From the NCBI GenBank assembly GCA_046582185.1, contig JAYGEX010000013.1, forward strand, positions 62,001-126,000: a stretch of DNA of 64,000 nt, read 5' to 3'. Source of the DNA: GCA-002726655 sp046582185 (GTDB taxonomy: Bacteria; Pseudomonadota; Gammaproteobacteria; Pseudomonadales; Azotimanducaceae). Under the pieces are notes generated by a model. It was not told the origin of the DNA. It made no database searches and was given only the letters and a program-made list of their open reading frames with translations. Of the stretch, positions 1 to 8,867 are shown piece after piece (positions within the stretch are counted from its first letter, which is position 1; the number at the start of each line of letters is the position of its first letter). The position numbers and the translations under genes were made by a program.

Positions 1-53
1 CCATCCTGGGTTCCAGGTTCATCTCGCATTAATTTTGGTCGAAGCGATGAATT

Positions 54-267
54 CTAGCCAACATTAACCGTATCAAAGTCAGCATCATCTAATGCCATCA
101 TCGTGTTGGCACCTCGCATCACGCAAATTCTGCTCCATACCCCACTCACGAATATAACCGTGTCCACCGTGAACCTGCACACCAAGACTGGCGGCTTCCA
201 AACCGCTTTCGGTCATAACGGCGCGATTGCTGAACTTCGAAATGCTCTGATGAAAGAGGAACGGCAT
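54..267 (-). pseudogene. acyl-CoA dehydrogenase C-terminal remnant
   Basis: The minus strand encodes the conserved C-terminal stretch of acyl-CoA dehydrogenases: LGVQVHGGHGYIREWGMEQ followed by NLRDAR. In intact enzymes this is followed by a YEGTN-type motif; here the reading frame breaks directly after RDAR, and a matching GANTMMALDD continues in another frame to a stop at 54-56. The N-terminal 300 or so residues are absent. The remnant is therefore a truncated, frameshifted pseudogene. A short plus-strand frame from about 246 to 455 (with FYSVSIGIGYWPKKE) may be a piece of another lost gene, but it was not identified. Confidence 0.7.
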
Positions 268-457
268 CCCAATTCATACATCACACCCATGTTTTCGTCA
301 TCTTAGAATTCTACAGTGTTTCAATCGGCATCGGCTACTGGCCGAAAAAGGAAGCAAACAAATCCCTGTATTATCAGCTCAACTACGTCGCAATCCCCTC
401 CGAAGCTGACATCAAGATGATGAGCGATGGATCGATGAACTCTGGTGCGTTTTGACG

Positions 458-595
458 CTATCCGGACGACATATCTTGCAGAATGTCGTTCCGTCTAAAG
501 TGTCTTGCGGCTTCATTGCAGCGCGTCGGCGCCAGCACCAGAATGTCATCCATGAAGCGCACATAAAACAACGTATCGGGGTGGAATAACAGTGC
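458..595 (-). pseudogene. reverse transcriptase (RNA-directed DNA polymerase) palm fragment
   Basis: A 45-codon minus-strand frame contains HPDTLFYVRFMDDILVLAPTR. This is the catalytic palm motif (FMDD, equivalent to YxDD) of bacterial reverse transcriptases of the group II intron-like type, where the wording FYVRFMDDILVLAPTRW is typical. After the motif the frame degenerates and stops at 458-460; upstream, no further RT sequence is readable because the 43-bp repeat begins eight bases away. It is a small relic, not a functional retroelement. Confidence 0.75.
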
Positions 596-602
596 CCGCT
601 AA

Positions 603-645
603 ACGATATTGAATCAAGTTCAGTATGAAAGCCCGCAGTTGGCCG
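603..645 (+). repeat. 43-bp direct repeat, copy 1
   Basis: This segment matches 5862-5904 at 41 of 43 positions in the same orientation; the only differences are two T/A changes in the middle. It abuts the reverse transcriptase relic. The unit is non-coding as far as can be seen and may be the end of a mobile element or a dispersed intergenic repeat. Confidence 0.85.
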
Positions 646-881
646 GATGGAGTCATGCACGACCAATAATTCGACATTCACAAATTATCTGCAATACCTG
701 GGATAGCTGACGTTGGTTAAATACTAACCGTTTAGCCGTCACCGACCCGTTGTTAAAATCGATCTTGCCTTGATCTTTTCGGGACGACCGAATAGATTCG
801 GAAGAAAGTGAGCCAAAACCGTAATCGTTAAATACCGGCCTTGTTTTCCTTCGTGCTAGAAATTCTTGACCATAGGATGAG

Positions 882-1727
882 ATGAGAAAAGAGAACAGCA
901 AACACAGTATGGTCATTGGTCTATTTATCGCAGCCTTGAGCCTCGTCGCACTGACAATGGTGTCGTGTGCGCAGCCTCAAGAAATCATCCCCGATAAGAC
1001 ATCGCTCGACGATCATCCACCGCGTATGGTCAGTGCGTTTTTTGGCTTGGATAACGCACTGCCACTGCGAGCGGTGTTTCTTTCGGTCTCAGCACCAGGC
1101 AAAGACGGGTTGCCCGTGACATTTTCCAGACGAGTCGAGGAGCCTATTGAACCTGCTGCATTCACGATTGTCACCCGCTCAGGAGCGCGACTCCAACCTT
1201 CTTTTGCAACAACCCGTCCAGCTAACGAAGCCGCTAAGCGGCACACCATTCTGCTCATCGGTGAGCTGGGCGATGAGCCTGATGACCCTCCAGTCAAAGT
1301 TGAGGTGACCGGCCATCTGGCCCTGGCTGGGGGTGACGATGCACGCGGCTTGTCAGTGGCAGTGACGCCGCTAGCAGATGGACCTTCACTCGTATTGGCG
1401 TATGCGGCCCACCCTGGAAAGATCGAGGGTAACCATCCACCAGAGACTAAGCAGATCGTTGTCGTAGTGTGGTCCGGTGGCGTGCGTCCCATGCCTGGCA
1501 TCACACTCGAGAACCATCTCCTGGGATACTCCGTCGCTACGACGGAAGGCGATGTAGTGCCCATTGCCCTAGGAAACTTAGGAGACGGAGACAACTACGA
1601 GCACCTTTATCTGGACACGGAAGCCAATCCTCTGCGTGTTAGTATGAAAGGCGGGCTTCTGATGGACCCACGAGCAGATCCGAATCCGGGCACGAGCGTT
1701 GGGGTCGCGGGCGCGATGAAACCTTAA
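882..1727 (+). CDS. putative lipoprotein of unknown function
   Basis: The 281-residue product starts with a basic N-terminus and a hydrophobic stretch (FIAALSLVALTMVSC) ending in a lipobox-like VSC, so it is probably a lipoprotein with Cys29 as the modified residue. The mature part has no catalytic motif that I recognise. It is rich in beta-type segments and proline/glycine turns, and ends with a PRADPNPGTSVGV tail. A GATGAG stretch lies just before the ATG. It stands alone between decayed sequences, with over 600 bases of non-coding DNA downstream. Lipoprotein status rests on the signal; function is unknown. Confidence 0.65.
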   Translation: MRKENSKHSMVIGLFIAALSLVALTMVSCAQPQEIIPDKTSLDDHPPRMVSAFFGLDNALPLRAVFLSVSAPGKDGLPVTFSRRVEEPIEPAAFTIVTRSGARLQPSFATTRPANEAAKRHTILLIGELGDEPDDPPVKVEVTGHLALAGGDDARGLSVAVTPLADGPSLVLAYAAHPGKIEGNHPPETKQIVVVVWSGGVRPMPGITLENHLLGYSVATTEGDVVPIALGNLGDGDNYEHLYLDTEANPLRVSMKGGLLMDPRADPNPGTSVGVAGAMKP

Positions 1728-2414
1728 ATGCGGCCTAGCCACCCTAAAGGCATGTAGCTGCGATTCGTGGTTTGCGTCAAAAACTGTCAGCAAAGAACTA
1801 GCCTAACTATCACATGCATTCGGTGAGATGGAGCGTTCAAACTGTCTGGTTGTAGTCGATTCCGACCCAAATTGATATTTGGCCTTGATCGTTTTAATCA
1901 GTTGCTTACCATTGCAAAGCGGTCAGAAAAAGCATTAAGAGAGATTGCGTAAATCCGTTGCTCAGTGCCCATTTCGGAAGTCGAAGATTTAGGATTTAGG
2001 TCTCAAATTCAGTGTTGCAAACCACAACTTTTACTCTAAACACTCGTCATGAAGATACTTTTTCTATCAAGGGAAAATACGCTTTGTAATTCCTATCCTC
2101 TGTTCAGACAGTTACATTACGGGAGAAAGTAATATCCCGCCACAATGCTCAAGTTATTTGTTTACGGCTATCTAAATCGTACGTCTGTCTGATCTTCATG
2201 AAGTAGAAGCTGAACATATGCGCAAGCGAGCAGAAGCGATACAACCGGTTGAAGCTGCCTACGCGATTCACTGGTTTAGGTAGATATCCCATACGCTGCA
2301 CCGCATAGCGCCGCTTAACCAGAGTGTTTCCATCTGGCGAATGTCCTGCAGCAGATTAAGAGATAGACGCTACTATTTCGAGATTGGGCGTGTCTGCTCA
2401 AAGCTTCCCTCTAC
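1728..2414. other. intergenic region without recognised gene
   Basis: About 690 bases with stops in all frames. A short plus-strand frame around 2190-2280 (HEVEAEHMRKRAEAIQPVEAA) looks codon-like but is too short to assign. No terminator or promoter is obvious. Confidence 0.4.
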
Positions 2415-2759
2415 TCAACGTCTAACTTCAACATGTTGCAATTTATCATCGAATGTTAGAACGTACTCGTTCCCATTTGACTCCTTCACCTGTCCATAGT
2501 TATTCACGCTTTTTAAAGAAAATTCAATATGGACAACATTAGGACGAATCTCTTCAATAGAATTAATGGTCCAAGTGAGTGACTCAAATGCGGAATGAAA
2601 AGCTCTCATCATAGTCATTATTTGGGATCTGCCAAGATACACCCCAGTATTAACTGAGCTATAAGTGGAAGATTCTGTAAACATTGCTTCTATTGCTTCC
2701 ATATCACTTCGACTAGACAACTCAAAGTATTGTTCTGCTATTTCAATTGTGCTCGACAT
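2415..2759 (-). CDS. SnoaL-like / nuclear transport factor 2 fold protein
   Basis: A 114-residue protein with the pattern of the NTF2-like SnoaL superfamily: an N-terminal helix (IEIAEQYFELSSRSDMEAIEAMFTE), then a curved sheet region (GVYLGRSQIMTMMRAFHSAFE). Members are small cone-shaped barrels, either enzymes or ligand-binding proteins, and the substrate here cannot be read. I chose the ATG at 2759 over that at 2780 because an AGGGAGAG Shine-Dalgarno sits six bases upstream of it. It lies close downstream of the carboxylesterase (about 30 bases from that stop), so the two are probably co-transcribed. Confidence 0.7.
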   Translation of the reverse strand: MSSTIEIAEQYFELSSRSDMEAIEAMFTESSTYSSVNTGVYLGRSQIMTMMRAFHSAFESLTWTINSIEEIRPNVVHIEFSLKSVNNYGQVKESNGNEYVLTFDDKLQHVEVRR

Positions 2760-2789
2760 CTTGCTCTCCCTAGCTGGCATGGCTCTGCC

Positions 2790-4601
2790 CTAGTCCGCGC
2801 AGCCACTATCGCCAATACTGGCGTATTCAGCTTCAACAAACGCTTCACCCCTGAACAGGTTTTTATAAGCTTTACAGTGATCCGCATGAGAGCTGTAGGA
2901 TGTATCGGAGAGCAGTCGCTGCCGGAGATCGGTAGTTGTTAATATGTCGCTTATCATACGGATACCCTGGTCGATCGCGGTGTCGAACACCATCACGTGT
3001 GGGACCTTAGCAGCTGAATTATTCCAGGCGCTCCACTGAAGCTGCGCACCAGACCTTCCTTTTCCCGGTGCGCCTGTGTAGGCAAACTCAGCCCAGTAGG
3101 ACCCCATCTGTCCGGACAGGAAATCAAATTCATCTTGCATCGACCCCGGGAAAATGACCCGCAATGGTTTCGGAAAATTTCCAAAAACAAAGGGTAGTTC
3201 GAGTGCGTGGGCCGCACCAAATAGATCTTTCAGACGGATAAAACCTAAATCCCGCCAGTCATCAACATCAAAACGATAAGCGTAGACGTCCTTGTTACCC
3301 GCGTCAGTCATCGCGGTTGCGATGTCATCAACTCCACGAATCTTCCAGCTGTCTGTACCATAGAGATTGTCACGGTTGTAACTGGCCAGGTCACTGAAAC
3401 CCGACGGCAAACCTAGCGTCGTGTCAATCTTGTCGCTGGAGAACGCCATGAATAATTTGACCTCATCCCTGTTTGTACCCAGCATGACCGGAACAGAATT
3501 GTAAGTGTCGGGACTCGAAAATATTTCGTTGGTCGACATTCCCGCAGGCAAGACATATCCGTCTGCGAAGATATCAGGATTAGCTAACATGTCGCCAAAG
3601 GAACCCTTGTAAAGATCCAGTAGTTCCCCTGGACTGAGCTTATGCAGTGCCGCCGAAATTTCAAACGGGTCCATATTATCCTGATATCGTTTTGCCGCAT
3701 CACGATTCTTGGCGACGCCTTGATTAATCAGCATTTGATTGACGATTTCTTTGGAACTAAGCCGGTCTCCGGATTGATCGTCATCAATGTAGTTTTCCGA
3801 GACGGCAGTTTTTGTCAGGTTCAGGCCGCCGCTTTGCGATATTGCTTTGTGAAACAAGCCTTTTGCAAGAGGTGATGCCATCATCGTCAGGACATTGAAT
3901 CCACCGGCTGATTCGCCAAAAATCGTGATGTTGTCCGGGTCACCACCGAAGCCAGTGATATTGTCTCGTACCCACTGCAGGGCAAGCATAATGTCCAGGG
4001 TGCCATAATTTCCTGAATCGTCCGCACGGGTACTAGTTTCGTTATGTAAAGCGCTGTGTCGGAACCAACCCAGTGGACCCAGACGATAATTGATGCTGAC
4101 CAGTACGAGATTATGTTCGCGGCTCAATTGGGCGCCGTTGTAGATCGAAGTGGATGATTCGCCGATACTGTTGCCGCCACCGTGAATCCAGAACATCACG
4201 GGTAATCCACCATGGTCCTCATTATTGTTTTTGTTCGAGCCGTCCGCTGACCAGACATTCAGGAACAGGCAATCTTCGCTTCCGCGTAATTTACCGCGCC
4301 TTCGCTGTGGACATGCATTCCCAAATGTCAGTGCTTCCCTGGTGCCGTTCCATTCACGGGACGGTCTGGGGGCGCGCCACCGCAAATCTCCGATGGGTGG
4401 AGCTGCGTAGGGAATACCCAACCAGGTTTGAACCCCATCATCTATAAACCCGATGACTTTGCCAGTATTTGTGACTGTGAGTGTTGACGTTGCGGTTATA
4501 GCATCGGGTACCGTCGATGGTGCGAGGTACAGGTAAAGACTACCTGCTCCAGCAACAATGAGAAGAGCAACAATGGATAGTGAGTAAATTAACTTGCGCA
4601 T
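2790..4601 (-). CDS. type B carboxylesterase (para-nitrobenzyl esterase family), exported
   Basis: A 603-residue alpha/beta hydrolase of the carboxylesterase type B family, which hydrolyses carboxylic esters. An N-terminal hydrophobic segment (residues 4-27) is a signal peptide or membrane anchor. The oxyanion-hole HGGG is at 140-143, the nucleophile Ser231 lies in FGESAGGFN, and the conserved SEDCLFLNVW stretch is near residue 108. A C-terminal HALELPFVFG segment probably carries the catalytic His. Length and order of motifs are normal, so it looks intact. It precedes the SnoaL-like gene on the same strand. The real substrate is unknown. Confidence 0.9.
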   Translation of the reverse strand: MRKLIYSLSIVALLIVAGAGSLYLYLAPSTVPDAITATSTLTVTNTGKVIGFIDDGVQTWLGIPYAAPPIGDLRWRAPRPSREWNGTREALTFGNACPQRRRGKLRGSEDCLFLNVWSADGSNKNNNEDHGGLPVMFWIHGGGNSIGESSTSIYNGAQLSREHNLVLVSINYRLGPLGWFRHSALHNETSTRADDSGNYGTLDIMLALQWVRDNITGFGGDPDNITIFGESAGGFNVLTMMASPLAKGLFHKAISQSGGLNLTKTAVSENYIDDDQSGDRLSSKEIVNQMLINQGVAKNRDAAKRYQDNMDPFEISAALHKLSPGELLDLYKGSFGDMLANPDIFADGYVLPAGMSTNEIFSSPDTYNSVPVMLGTNRDEVKLFMAFSSDKIDTTLGLPSGFSDLASYNRDNLYGTDSWKIRGVDDIATAMTDAGNKDVYAYRFDVDDWRDLGFIRLKDLFGAAHALELPFVFGNFPKPLRVIFPGSMQDEFDFLSGQMGSYWAEFAYTGAPGKGRSGAQLQWSAWNNSAAKVPHVMVFDTAIDQGIRMISDILTTTDLRQRLLSDTSYSSHADHCKAYKNLFRGEAFVEAEYASIGDSGCAD

Positions 4602-4762
4602 GGATATTCCAAATGGTTCGCTGGTGCTTTCGGGTTAAGCTGTTGTTTTTATCGGCTGGGTGCGTTGGCTGAATTCTCACCTTTGGTATAGTAACAGCAA
4701 TAAGTTGGACCGGACGGGATTTAGATTCAGCACTCGATTGAATGTTACAGTTGGAGGAAGAT

Positions 4763-5786
4763 TTACTTTCCCGCGGGGCTCTCGCCCGATGTTGACTTCG
4801 TCTGCTCACGGAGGTGAGCCATCACCGCCTCTACGACTTGCTCGGTTTTTTCTTGCATCATCCAATGGCCGGCATCAATCTCAACCTCGCGGTAAAGTCC
4901 GGTAACGAAGCGCGTTTGCAGCGCTCGAACCTCGGGCCTCACAAAGAACGGAAAGTCCTGACTGCCGTAGACGTAAAGGACGAGTTGCAGCACCTCTGCC
5001 ACGAAGCCATCGCCGAAAGACGAATTCTTCGCGCGCGCGGTACCAATTGAGCGCAGCGCGCATCGCGCCAGGCTCAGAGAAGACGGCCAGATATTCGGAC
5101 AACAGATTTGGTGGGATTTCCGAATATAGTCGCCGCAGAAGCCACGAATCAGCAGCAAAAAGCATCGTCTCGGCGAGCCCCGACCGCTGGAAGAAGCGCA
5201 CGTACGTATGCACACCCTCGGCCGCATTCGCAGAGCTAATGGCGCTTGGATGAGGAATCGACAGGGACGCATAAGAGAGAATTCGATCCGGGTTCTCAGC
5301 CGCCTCGACCCAACCAGCGATCGAACCCTAATCATGTGCAACCAGGTGAAAACGCTCAAAGCCGACTGCGTCGGCCACAGCAAAGAGATCTGCCGTCATC
5401 TCCTCGATCCCATACGACTCTACAGTAATCGGACGCGCACCGGGGCTATAGCCACGCTGGTCGAAGGCAACCACCCGGAATCCGGCCGCCTCGGCTTCTG
5501 AAATCAACGGCTCCCACATCATCGACGTCTTCGGAAAGCCGTGGAGCAAGACCAGCGCTGGCCCCTCGCGTTCAAGGCCAGTCAGCCGAGCACGAAACAT
5601 CATTGCCCGCGCCGAAACCTGAACGAGACCGCTCGCGTCGCCAGACACCAAGATGGGGAAAGCGGTCGTCCGGCGAGTGTGTTCGAAGTCGCCGTCCAAT
5701 GAAGATCGCGCACTCACCCACAAGAGAAGGGCCGCGCCGACGATCAAAACGAGAGCGGTGCCAAATATTCCTAGGACGATTCGCAT
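4763..5786 (-). pseudogene. alpha/beta hydrolase (dehalogenase/epoxide hydrolase-like), broken by one stop and one frameshift
   Basis: The N-terminal part (5786 to 5331) has a membrane anchor, then LLHGFPKTSMMWEPL and VVAFDQRGYSPGARP, typical of haloalkane dehalogenase or epoxide hydrolase-like proteins. It ends with LVAHD followed by TAG (5328-5330); the family expects Trp there (HDWGS), so TGG has become TAG. The same frame then continues with GSIAGWVEAAENPDRI down to about 5035. At a GC dinucleotide run (about 5031-5039) the coherent sequence jumps to another frame (NSSFGDGFVAEVLQLVLYVYG, then DAGHWMMQEKTEQVVE with the catalytic-type His) and ends at 4763. Its GC content seems higher than that of its neighbours. 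It is a recent-looking pseudogene unless these are sequencing errors. Confidence 0.85.
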
Positions 5787-5861
5787 GAACGAGTCTCCGA
5801 ATCTGCATTCATTTTTAGGGTCAGGACCACCATATCCCCTACATCATGGCACTTCAATAAT

Positions 5862-5904
5862 ACGATATTGAATCAAGTTCAGAAAGAAAGCCCGCAGTTG
5901 GCCG
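5862..5904 (+). repeat. 43-bp direct repeat, copy 2
   Basis: Same orientation and 41 of 43 identical positions to 603-645. It lies between the broken hydrolase and the small basic protein gene. With copy 1 it brackets a 5.3-kb segment of accessory genes. Confidence 0.85.
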
Positions 5905-6004
5905 ATTCCAGAAGTAGCCATTCCAGAAAGCTGAGTTAGATATTGACCGCTTTACTAAACCATAGCCGACATTGAGTGGAGAAGCGTTCGCAAACAAATT
6001 TTGT

Positions 6005-6034
6005 TTCTGGGTCAATTCCACCATTGTGTATAAT
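6005..6034 (+). promoter_or_regulatory. possible sigma-70 promoter for the small basic protein
   Basis: A perfect TATAAT is at 6029-6034, 41 bases before the ATG at 6076. The best -35 candidate (TTCTGG, 18 bases upstream) is poor, so this is a -10 based guess. Confidence 0.4.
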
Positions 6035-6075
6035 TCGAGTATTATCCACCTCTAAATTGATACAAGAGAATTTTG

Positions 6076-6243
6076 ATGGCAAAAACTAATTACACGTTTG
6101 AGAAACGGCAGAAAGAGATTGCTAAAAAGAAAAAAAAGGAAGAAAAACGTTTGAGGAAAATGGGTAAGGGTACTGAAGAAGATCAAGTCGAACTAAATCC
6201 TTTAGTTGAAGATAAAAATACGTCTATCGATAATAGTGAATAA
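6076..6243 (+). CDS. small Lys-rich conserved protein (55 aa)
   Basis: A 55-residue frame from ATG to TAA. Its N-terminal half (NYTFEKRQKEIAKKKKKEEK) matches a small highly basic protein that I recognise as recurrent in Proteobacteria, usually annotated as hypothetical. The C-terminal half is acidic (EEDQVELNPLVEDKN). The charge pattern suggests a nucleic-acid or ribosome contact, but no function is known to me. A TATAAT lies 41 bases upstream, consistent with a monocistronic unit. GAGAA precedes the start. Confidence 0.7.
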   Translation: MAKTNYTFEKRQKEIAKKKKKEEKRLRKMGKGTEEDQVELNPLVEDKNTSIDNSE

Positions 6244-6428
6244 TCGCACCGATAAAGCAGCGGTATTCTATTGATACACAAAAAGGTCGCTAACGCTTAC
6301 AAAGCGGAACTACGGAGAGGATGAAAACACTCCTTAGTGCCCAAACCGGGGCTCATTCGTTTTCTTTGTTCCTTATACGTAGATCAGCCATCTGATAAAG
6401 TCCATCGAAATTCAGGAAGTTTCTTAGC

Positions 6429-6830
6429 ATGGTTAATCTTCAGGAGAGATGTGACAGATCTATTCATTGGACAGCCGATATCAAACCTTTCCTCCCGTTA
6501 CTAATGACTCTGAGTATGCTCGTGACAAGTCTCTGGGTGCAGGCTGCTTATTACAAATGTACCAACGCGGACGGCGATGTTGAGTTTCAGTCCATTCCCT
6601 GTGCTTCAGCCTTTGAATATACAACCTCATCGTCAGAAACTCCGCTCTATACGATTTTGATTGACTGCAGCCCAAAGTTCACGAAGCAGGTAAATTCGTG
6701 CCTAAAGCTACTCGAAGAAAAAGCACATGAGGAGCATCCGAATTCTCGTGTAAATATCGCCACTGTTAAGCCTGTGGTGGATGTTGACCGCATCGTCGCC
6801 ATTGTGACCATGTATGTGGCGACAAGTTAG
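6429..6830 (+). CDS. exported protein with DUF4124-like segment
   Basis: A 133-residue protein with an unusually long N-terminal region before a hydrophobic stretch (PLLMTLSMLVTSLWVQA), so it is probably exported. The motif YYKCTNADGDVEFQSIPC follows directly and resembles the DUF4124 signature (YKC-D-dG-v-ysd-PC) of small periplasmic proteins. The rest has two more Cys (DCSPKFTKQVNSCLK), suggesting disulfides. An ATG nearer to the hydrophobic stretch (TLSML) is possible but leaves too short a signal. Function unknown. Confidence 0.6.
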   Translation: MVNLQERCDRSIHWTADIKPFLPLLMTLSMLVTSLWVQAAYYKCTNADGDVEFQSIPCASAFEYTTSSSETPLYTILIDCSPKFTKQVNSCLKLLEEKAHEEHPNSRVNIATVKPVVDVDRIVAIVTMYVATS

Positions 6831-6936
6831 GACGCAGCAGGCTTATTGCAGGCGTGCTAAGTTCGGGGCGACTAGTTACGTGGTTTGAATCCCGCTATGA
6901 TTAATTTGTAATGTACAGGGCCAAAAGGAGGATACG

Positions 6937-7773
6937 ATGACGGACTTAACTGTGCGGCAAATTGACTTTGACGTCGATGAGACCGATTTCATCTGGAATC
7001 CTTCGAATCCTGCTTTTTCTGTGCTCATGAACCAAATCACGTTTTTTGTGGTGGGATTTGAAAAGTATATGTGTCGTGTCATGCGCGATGCTGAAGCGCG
7101 AATAACCGATCCCGCGGTGATGGAAGAAGCCGTGACTTTTCGCAAGCAGGAAGCGATCCACGCACAAAAGCACGTCCAGCATGCACGCGGTTTAATTAAG
7201 CTATACCCCGCACTGGAAGGGGTGCTGGATAAGACGCTGGCCAGTTACGACGAGGTTTACCAGTCGTACCCACTTGAGTACCACCTGGCGTATGCGGGTG
7301 GCCTGGAAGCTATTTTCACACCATTTTTTCGTATGATTTTAGATCATCGTGCCGCGCTCTTCGGTGAAGGAGATGCCAATGTGGCTTCTCTATTTATCTG
7401 GCATTTCTGCGAAGAAATTGAGCACCGAAGTTCGGCCTACAATGTGTATAACCACGTGGTGGGTAGTCACTGGTTTCGCATACGAAATACAGGGGCCTTC
7501 CAAAAGCATACCCGCGGCCTATTCGACATGATTAAGCTCGAGTTTGAGAACATCGTGCAGGATGTGCCAGTTGAGGCTTATAGTGATAATCCGCTGGGGC
7601 AGATACCCGTTTGGGCACAGTTTCGTTCCGCACTGGGGGTGCTTGCATCACAGTTTCCCTGGTACGATAGTGTTAATCAACCGCTGCCTGAGTACTACCA
7701 TGAGTGGCTTGGACATTGGCAGGCGGGCAGAGATATGTCGCAAATTTATGGTAAGAATCCGAGTACGGTGTGA
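6937..7773 (+). CDS. predicted metal-dependent hydrolase (COG3687-type)
   Basis: A 278-residue protein of the family annotated as predicted metal-dependent hydrolase (Metal_hydrol, COG3687). Conserved acidic and His residues are visible in helical segments: FRKQEAIHAQKHVQHARG (E, H, H) and FIWHFCEEIEHRSSAYNVY (E, E, H), a ferritin-like pattern that could bind a metal pair. These proteins are cytoplasmic and their true reaction is not established. An AAAAGGAGG Shine-Dalgarno lies just upstream. The stop overlaps the GTG start of the next gene by four bases, so the two are translationally coupled. Confidence 0.85.
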   Translation: MTDLTVRQIDFDVDETDFIWNPSNPAFSVLMNQITFFVVGFEKYMCRVMRDAEARITDPAVMEEAVTFRKQEAIHAQKHVQHARGLIKLYPALEGVLDKTLASYDEVYQSYPLEYHLAYAGGLEAIFTPFFRMILDHRAALFGEGDANVASLFIWHFCEEIEHRSSAYNVYNHVVGSHWFRIRNTGAFQKHTRGLFDMIKLEFENIVQDVPVEAYSDNPLGQIPVWAQFRSALGVLASQFPWYDSVNQPLPEYYHEWLGHWQAGRDMSQIYGKNPSTV

Positions 7774-8867
7774 GCGAAACAGCACAAACCTTTGTTCAAC
7801 TCGCTAACCAGCTTGGAGGCTTCCACCCAGACGCTGTCGCAAGCTGGGGCTTTGTAAAAAGCCCGCTCGCACTATCTCACTGGACCATGAACGTCGTAGA
7901 AATACTGCTAATTACCGGAGCGTTGTGGGGCTTGGTCCATGCCGTTTCACGCTTTAAACAAGGTCACGTTGTCTATTTGGCGTTTTGGCTTGCTTCAGTA
8001 GTGTTTATGCTGGCGCTGGAGATACCGGTCTATTTCCCCGACAAGCTCGGTGGCGATGAGACCAGTTTGTTCTTTATACACAACGAATTTACGGTGCAGT
8101 TCTTTTTTGGCCGAGCCCCACTGTATATTCTGGCACTGTACCCCGCAGTGATGTATTCGTCTTTCGTATTGGTCAAGCAAGCAGGTTTGTTTGAAGGGCG
8201 CTTTGGCGCGCTGTCAGGTGCGGTCGCCGTGGGGTTGGTGCACCATGTTTTTTATGAAGTTTTTGATCATTACGGTCCTCAGTACGGTTGGTGGCTATGG
8301 AATTATCCTAATTTTAACGGATCGCTGGCATCGGTCCCGGTCTCCAGTATGGTGAGTTTCGCCTTCATTGGCCCCATAGCGTTGACCTTGGCGACTCGAC
8401 TGTTAGTGACGACTGACCGCTATGAAGAGAGTGTTAACCTTAGTGCGACCAGTTCCCGCATCCAGTTTGGAGTGCGAGCGGTGGCCGCCGGATTGTTAAC
8501 GCCAGTCTTCTTCATATTGCTAACCGCGGACACTTGGTATGGACTGCTCGCTATTGAATTAACGACACAGCGGGAGGCCTACACCGCCATCGCTTTACTG
8601 GGTTCAGCGTTAATGCTCACCGTGCTGAAGTTCTCTCGCATAACTGAATTCTCGATGTCGGGACTGCTGACCTTTTCTAAAGTCTACTTGTTGTTATTCC
8701 TTGCTGTATTTCTAGCGCTTTGGTTGTACGCACTGCCAGACTACTTATCCGCTGTTGACGGGGTGACCTCTTGGGGATCGCGCACAGGCTCATTGCCCTA
8801 TGCGCTGGGGTGCATTGTTCTGGGCATCTTTTTCTTACTGAGATCTCGGGGGGAACAGGGCACCTAG
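7770..8867 (+). CDS. polytopic membrane protein, partner of the predicted metal hydrolase
   Basis: A 365-residue integral membrane protein with about nine hydrophobic segments (for example VEILLITGALWGLVHAV, LAFWLASVVFMLALEI, LLLFLAVFLALWLYA). Charged residues are sparse apart from His/Tyr/Trp-rich loops such as HHVFYEVFDHYGPQYGWWLW. It starts with GTG, overlapping the preceding stop by four bases, which supports joint function. The pair may act on a membrane lipid or hydrophobic compound; that is inference. I do not recognise a named family. Confidence 0.7.
   Translation: MSETAQTFVQLANQLGGFHPDAVASWGFVKSPLALSHWTMNVVEILLITGALWGLVHAVSRFKQGHVVYLAFWLASVVFMLALEIPVYFPDKLGGDETSLFFIHNEFTVQFFFGRAPLYILALYPAVMYSSFVLVKQAGLFEGRFGALSGAVAVGLVHHVFYEVFDHYGPQYGWWLWNYPNFNGSLASVPVSSMVSFAFIGPIALTLATRLLVTTDRYEESVNLSATSSRIQFGVRAVAAGLLTPVFFILLTADTWYGLLAIELTTQREAYTAIALLGSALMLTVLKFSRITEFSMSGLLTFSKVYLLLFLAVFLALWLYALPDYLSAVDGVTSWGSRTGSLPYALGCIVLGIFFLLRSRGEQGT

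Larger units (their letters stand above)
306..881. other. gene-poor stretch with reverse transcriptase relic and repeat
   Basis: No intact gene is seen. It contains an unidentified plus-strand reading-frame remnant ending at 455, the reverse transcriptase relic (458-595) and one copy of a 43-bp direct repeat (603-645). The remainder up to the lipoprotein start has no recognisable content. Confidence 0.5.

Noticed and set aside
653..916. 87-codon minus-strand frame overlapping the lipoprotein start
   Set aside because: It conflicts with the lipoprotein gene and resembles no family that I know.
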